Below, in pieces: positions 60,367-64,000 of a stretch of DNA of 64,000 nucleotides. The notes under the pieces were generated by a model. It saw only the letters and a list, made by a program, of their open reading frames with translations. It made no database searches and was not told the DNA's origin. Origin of the DNA: Sphingomonas sp. (GTDB lineage: Bacteria > Pseudomonadota > Alphaproteobacteria > Sphingomonadales > Sphingomonadaceae). The DNA lies in assembly GCF_003248515.1 (NCBI RefSeq), contig NZ_QFOB01000008.1, forward strand, positions 1-64,000, given 5' to 3'. The position numbers and the translations under genes were made by a program. Positions within the stretch are counted from its first letter, which is position 1, and every line of letters begins with the position of its first letter.

Positions 60367-62010
60367 ATGAGCGACCTGCACAGCCGCGAACACCAGATGT
60401 TTCCCGTGCTGTCCGCTGCGCAGATGGAGACGGCACGGCGCTTCGCCAGCGGGCCGGAGCGCGTCTTCGCGCCGGGCGAGGCACTGTATGCGATCGGCGC
60501 GCGCGATGCGCCCGCCTGGCTGGTGCTGGAAGGCACGATCGAGGTGATGCGCCGCGACGGGCTGGAGCGTGAGGTGCTGCTGACGACGCATCATCCCGGC
60601 CAGTTTTCGGGCGAGGTGAACCAGTTGGCGGGCCGCGCCTCGATTGCGGCGGGCATAGCGGGTGCGGAGGGCTGCACCGCGCTTCCCTTCGATCAGGCGC
60701 ATCTGCGCGCGCTGATGATCGGATCGGCCGAGATTGGCGAGATCGTGATGCGCGCGCTGATCCTGCGCCGCGTCGGCCTGATCGAGCAGGGCGGCGCCGG
60801 CACGATCCTGATCGGCACCCCGGGCAGCCGCGACATCGTGCGCCTGCAGGGATTCCTCGCGCGGGCCGGCTATCCCAACAAGGTGGTGGATGCCGCCGCC
60901 GACAATGATGGCCATGCCTTCATCGAACGGATCGGCGTCACGGCGGAGGAACTGCCGCTGGTCGTCTGCCCGAACGGCGCGATGCTGCGCCGGCCGGGCG
61001 AGGCGGAGCTGGCCGCCTGCCTTGGCATCACGCCCGATCTGGCGCCGGATGCGCGCTACGACGTCGCCATCGTGGGGGCCGGGCCGGCCGGGCTGGCGGC
61101 CGCCGTCTATGCAGCGTCGGAGGGACTTTCGGTGCTGGTGTGCGACGAGCGCGCCGTGGGCGGGCAGGCGGGCGCATCGAACCGGATCGAGAATTATCTG
61201 GGCTTCCCCACCGGCATATCGGGGCAGGCGCTGGCCGGCCGCGCCTTCAACCAGGCTCTGAAATTCGGCGCGGAGATCGCCATCCCCGTGGAGATCGCCG
61301 CGCTGGACTGCGACGGGCCGGAGCCCGCGCTGGAGCTGACGGACGGCAAGCGCGTGCGCGCGGGCGCGGTCGTCGTGGCATCCGGCGCGCGCTACCGGCG
61401 GCCGGATATTCCGAACCTGGCCACGTTCGAGGGCGCCGGCGTCTCCTATTGGGCCACGCCGATCGAGGCGCGGCTGTGCGCGGGCGAGGTTGTGGCGCTG
61501 GTGGGCGGCGGCAATTCGGCGGGCCAGGCGGTGGTGTTCCTGGCGACGCAGGTGAAGAGGCTGCACATGTTCGTGCGGCGCGATCTTTCCGAGACGATGT
61601 CGCGCTATCTGATCGATCGCATCGCGGCGCTCCCCAATGTCGAGATCCATGTCGGCAGCGAAGTGGTGGCGCTGGAGGGCGATCGCGCGAGCGGCCTGAT
61701 CGCCGCCACCTTCCGCAAGCGGGCGGACGGATCAGAACATCGCTGCACGCTCAAGCATCTGTTCCTGTTCATCGGCGCCGATCCCAATACAGGCTGGCTG
61801 AAGGATTGCGTGGAGACGGATGCCAAGGGCTTTCTGGTGACGGGTGGCGGCCCGCTTTCGCTGGAGACGAGCCGGCCGGGCATCTTCGCGATCGGGGATG
61901 TGCGCGCGCAATCCACCAAGCGCGTCGCCGCGGCCGTGGGCGAGGGCGCCGCCGTGGTTTCGCAGATCCACGCCGCGATCGCGGATCGCGCGGCGAACGG
62001 GCGCGCGTGA
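60367..62010 (+). CDS. Cyclic-nucleotide-binding / thioredoxin-fold / TrxR-like FAD oxidoreductase
   Basis: A 547-residue three-domain protein. Residues ~20-140: a cNMP-binding (CAP/cNMP) domain. Residues ~145-225: a thioredoxin-like fold (TILIGTPGSRDIVRLQGFLARAGYP...PLVVCPNGAMLRRP) with no CxxC. Residues ~230-540: a TrxR-type FAD/NADPH module with GAGPAGLAAA at 237, GGGNSAG for NADPH and IFAIGDVRAQSTKRVAAAVGEGA for FAD. The redox CxxC of TrxR is replaced by WATP (362-365), so classical thioredoxin reduction is unlikely. ATG 60367 has GGAG at 7 bp. Confidence 0.88.
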   Translation: MSDLHSREHQMFPVLSAAQMETARRFASGPERVFAPGEALYAIGARDAPAWLVLEGTIEVMRRDGLEREVLLTTHHPGQFSGEVNQLAGRASIAAGIAGAEGCTALPFDQAHLRALMIGSAEIGEIVMRALILRRVGLIEQGGAGTILIGTPGSRDIVRLQGFLARAGYPNKVVDAAADNDGHAFIERIGVTAEELPLVVCPNGAMLRRPGEAELAACLGITPDLAPDARYDVAIVGAGPAGLAAAVYAASEGLSVLVCDERAVGGQAGASNRIENYLGFPTGISGQALAGRAFNQALKFGAEIAIPVEIAALDCDGPEPALELTDGKRVRAGAVVVASGARYRRPDIPNLATFEGAGVSYWATPIEARLCAGEVVALVGGGNSAGQAVVFLATQVKRLHMFVRRDLSETMSRYLIDRIAALPNVEIHVGSEVVALEGDRASGLIAATFRKRADGSEHRCTLKHLFLFIGADPNTGWLKDCVETDAKGFLVTGGGPLSLETSRPGIFAIGDVRAQSTKRVAAAVGEGAAVVSQIHAAIADRAANGRA

Positions 62011-62038
62011 CGGCGATGATGCGGGGGCTCTCGCGGCG

Positions 62039-64000
62039 ATGAGGCGGCCGCGCCTGTTCGCGGTGCTGGGCGTTGTTGCGTTGCTGCTGGTGCTGACATG
62101 GGCGCTGCGGCTGCGGATCGCGGGGCTGCTCGTCGATCGCACTCTGGAGGCGGCCCATGTGCCCGCCAGCTATCGCATCACGAAGGTCGGCCCCTTCCTC
62201 GAACGGATGGAGGATGTGCGGATCGGCGATGCGCACCGGCCCGATCTCGTTGCGAAACGGATCGACGTGACGATCGGCTATGGGCTGGCCGGTCCGATCG
62301 TGCGCGGCATCGCGGTGGATGGGGTGATGCTGCGGGCGCGGCTGGATGGCGGAGGGCTGCATCTGGGCGCGATCGATCGGCTGCTGCCGGAAAGCGGGGG
62401 CAAGATCGAGCTGCCCGATCTGGCGATGGCGCTGAATGACGTGACGCTCGCGCTGGATACGCCGAACGGGGCGATCCGCGTGGCGCTGGCGGGCGCGGGC
62501 AATCCGGCCGGCAGCTTCCGGGGCAGCGCGCGGGCGGATGCGGATATGCTGCGGCTCGCCTCCTGCTCGCTGGCACAGGTAAAGGCGGAGATGCAGATCT
62601 CCACCCTCGCTGGCGCGCCCCGGGTGGAGGGGCCGGTGCGGATTCTGGGTACGGGCTGCCCCCATCTCACGCTCGGCCGGGGCGAGTTGCGGATCGCGGC
62701 GACCTCCAGCAAGGCTTTCGATCGGGTGAGCTTGCAGGCGCGGCCGACGGGCTTTGGCGGCGGGGCGGGGCCAGCGCGCTTCGGCGGCATGAGCGGCGTG
62801 GTGGAGGCGGTGGGATCGTTCGGCCATCTGGATGCCAGGGGCGAGATCACGCTCGCGCATTTCGCCTTGCCGGATCAGGCGGCGGCGATTGCCGGGCTTC
62901 CGCTTCCGGCGGGGCTTCCCGTCTCGCCCACGGCCACGCGCGCCGCGCGGGGCTTCACCCGGCTGCTGCGCGATTCCGATGCGCGGGTGGAATTTACCGG
63001 GCTGATCGAAGGGCTGGATGCCAGCCTGCATGTTCAGCGCGCGATGCTTGCCGGCCGCGATCGCGCACGGCTGAGCGCCACGGGCGGCGATGGCCTGCGC
63101 TGGGCACCGGGCCGCTGGCGGATCGATTCCGATATTGCGAGCGGCGGGGGCGATCTGCCGCCCCTGCGGCTGCGCATCCGGCAGGCGGGCGATGGCGCGC
63201 CGCTCAACGCCACCGGCCGGCTCGATCCCTTCCGCTCGGCGGATGCCTCGATCGCTGCGCCGAAGCTGTCCTTCGCCTGGGATGATGGCGTGGCCCGGTT
63301 CGCAACGCGATTGCTGATCGATGGGCCGCTGGGCGACGGCGAGGTGCGCGGGCTGGAGGTGCCGCTCGACGGGCGCGTGTCTGCCGATGATGGCTTGGCG
63401 ATCAATGCCGGATGCCGTGACGTCTCGTTCCGCGCGATGCGCCAGAGCGCGGTGACGTTCGATGCCGCGCGCCTGCGTTTGTGCGGCCGCCCGCTCGTCG
63501 CGCGGGCGCCGGGGGGCGCGCTGCGGATCGATGCGGCGGCCGGCCCGATCCGGCTGACCGGGCGGAGCGGCGCCGCGCCGCTGCTGCTGACGGCAAGTGG
63601 CGCGCACGCCGATGCGCGCGGTTTTCATCTGGCCGGTCTCGCCGCCATGCTGGGCGATCCCGCAAGGCCGACGCGGCTGGACGTGGCGACGCTTGACGGC
63701 GCGTTCGGCGCGGCCGGCCCCGGTGGCCGCTTCGAAGGCGCGAACGGCGCGATCACGAATGTGCCGCTGGATCTGAAGGGGGCGGCGGGCGAGTGGGCGC
63801 TGCGTGGCGGCGTGCTGGCCATCAGGGGCAGGTTGCAAGTGAGCGATCAGGCGGCCGAGCCGCGCTTCCATCCGCTGGATGCCGATGACGTGACGCTGGA
63901 TCTGGCCGGCGGGAGGATCACCGCTGCGGGCATCCTTCGCCAGCCCGCGCGCGGCACGGCGGTTGCGCGGGTCACGCTTGCGCATGATCTGGGCGCGGGG
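62039..64000 (+). CDS. Large AsmA/YdbH-like envelope protein (partial, 5' part)
   Basis: An open frame of 654 codons with no stop before the window end. After a basic start (MRRPR) there is one membrane helix (about 7-24), then a long repetitive beta-rich periplasmic region (Gly/Asp/Leu-rich, e.g. MEDVRIGDAHRPDLVAKRIDVTIGYGLAGPIVRGIAVDGVMLRARLDG). That opening strand pattern is typical of AsmA-like/YdbH intermembrane lipid-transport proteins. It lies 28 bp after the oxidoreductase gene. The rest of the gene, and any YnbE/YdbL partners, would lie beyond the window. Confidence 0.65.
   Translation, partial: MRRPRLFAVLGVVALLLVLTWALRLRIAGLLVDRTLEAAHVPASYRITKVGPFLERMEDVRIGDAHRPDLVAKRIDVTIGYGLAGPIVRGIAVDGVMLRARLDGGGLHLGAIDRLLPESGGKIELPDLAMALNDVTLALDTPNGAIRVALAGAGNPAGSFRGSARADADMLRLASCSLAQVKAEMQISTLAGAPRVEGPVRILGTGCPHLTLGRGELRIAATSSKAFDRVSLQARPTGFGGGAGPARFGGMSGVVEAVGSFGHLDARGEITLAHFALPDQAAAIAGLPLPAGLPVSPTATRAARGFTRLLRDSDARVEFTGLIEGLDASLHVQRAMLAGRDRARLSATGGDGLRWAPGRWRIDSDIASGGGDLPPLRLRIRQAGDGAPLNATGRLDPFRSADASIAAPKLSFAWDDGVARFATRLLIDGPLGDGEVRGLEVPLDGRVSADDGLAINAGCRDVSFRAMRQSAVTFDAARLRLCGRPLVARAPGGALRIDAAAGPIRLTGRSGAAPLLLTASGAHADARGFHLAGLAAMLGDPARPTRLDVATLDGAFGAAGPGGRFEGANGAITNVPLDLKGAAGEWALRGGVLAIRGRLQVSDQAAEPRFHPLDADDVTLDLAGGRITAAGILRQPARGTAVARVTLAHDLGAG

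Overview
The window is a stretch of ordinary, gene-dense chromosome from a high-GC alphaproteobacterium, most likely a sphingomonad (Sphingomonadaceae, Sphingomonas-like). The evidence is the protein families and their order (serS-surE-nlpD-like, argD-argF-hslO, rph-rdgB-hemW, lpoA-like/rsmI-yraN-gshB, petABC), a DksA that keeps only one zinc-finger cysteine, a candidate EcfG promoter, a candidate suhB/MmgR-type (alpha-r8) sRNA, and a REP-like repeat of a type I recall from sphingomonads. I see no rRNA, tRNA, CRISPR array, phage or transposase. The assignment is by recognition, not by database search.

Layout. 1-3.7 kb: the 3' end of dxs, a small membrane protein, and a minus-strand serS-surE-NlpD-like operon. 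4-5.8 kb: a secreted protein with a duplicated module behind a possible EcfG promoter, dksA, and a PilZ protein. 5.9-9.4 kb: argD, argF, hslO and a candidate sRNA. 9.5-15.2 kb: queC-queE (queuosine), a secreted unknown, a Met/Asn-rich mini-lipoprotein, lipB, a six-helix membrane protein, a GNAT enzyme and hemF. 15.4-18.7 kb: the cytochrome bc1 operon petABC followed by two unlisted membrane microproteins. 18.9-25.2 kb: rph-rdgB-hemW, an LpoA-like lipoprotein divergent from rsmI-yraN, and gshB.

25.4-43 kb: hisI, purF, an SDR, a photolyase, a small periplasmic protein, a tightly overlapping rppH-DUF481-astA-ligA run, a hybrid histidine kinase, a SIMPL-domain protein, glnD, and a minus-strand operon of two cysteine desulfurases plus a [2Fe-2S] ferredoxin. 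43-54 kb: an alpha/beta hydrolase, a marR-MFS pair, and the heat-shock genes hrcA-grpE and dnaK-dnaJ, separated by two glycosyltransferases and a PCuAC copper chaperone. 54-64 kb: a membrane protein, a dipeptidyl peptidase IV, a single-domain response regulator, valS, a three-domain cyclic-nucleotide/thioredoxin-fold/TrxR-like protein without the redox CxxC, and the start of a large AsmA/YdbH-like envelope protein cut by the window end.

Most genes are packed with 1-14 bp start/stop overlaps (ATGA, GTGA, TGATG), so translational coupling is common. No obviously new multi-gene system is visible. The most interesting items are the sRNA candidate, regulatory structures upstream of argD and argF, the divergent palindromic -10 at the cysteine desulfurase locus with a probable CTG start, the MarR operator abutting its own start codon, the CNB/TrxR-like fusion, and the two microproteins behind petABC.
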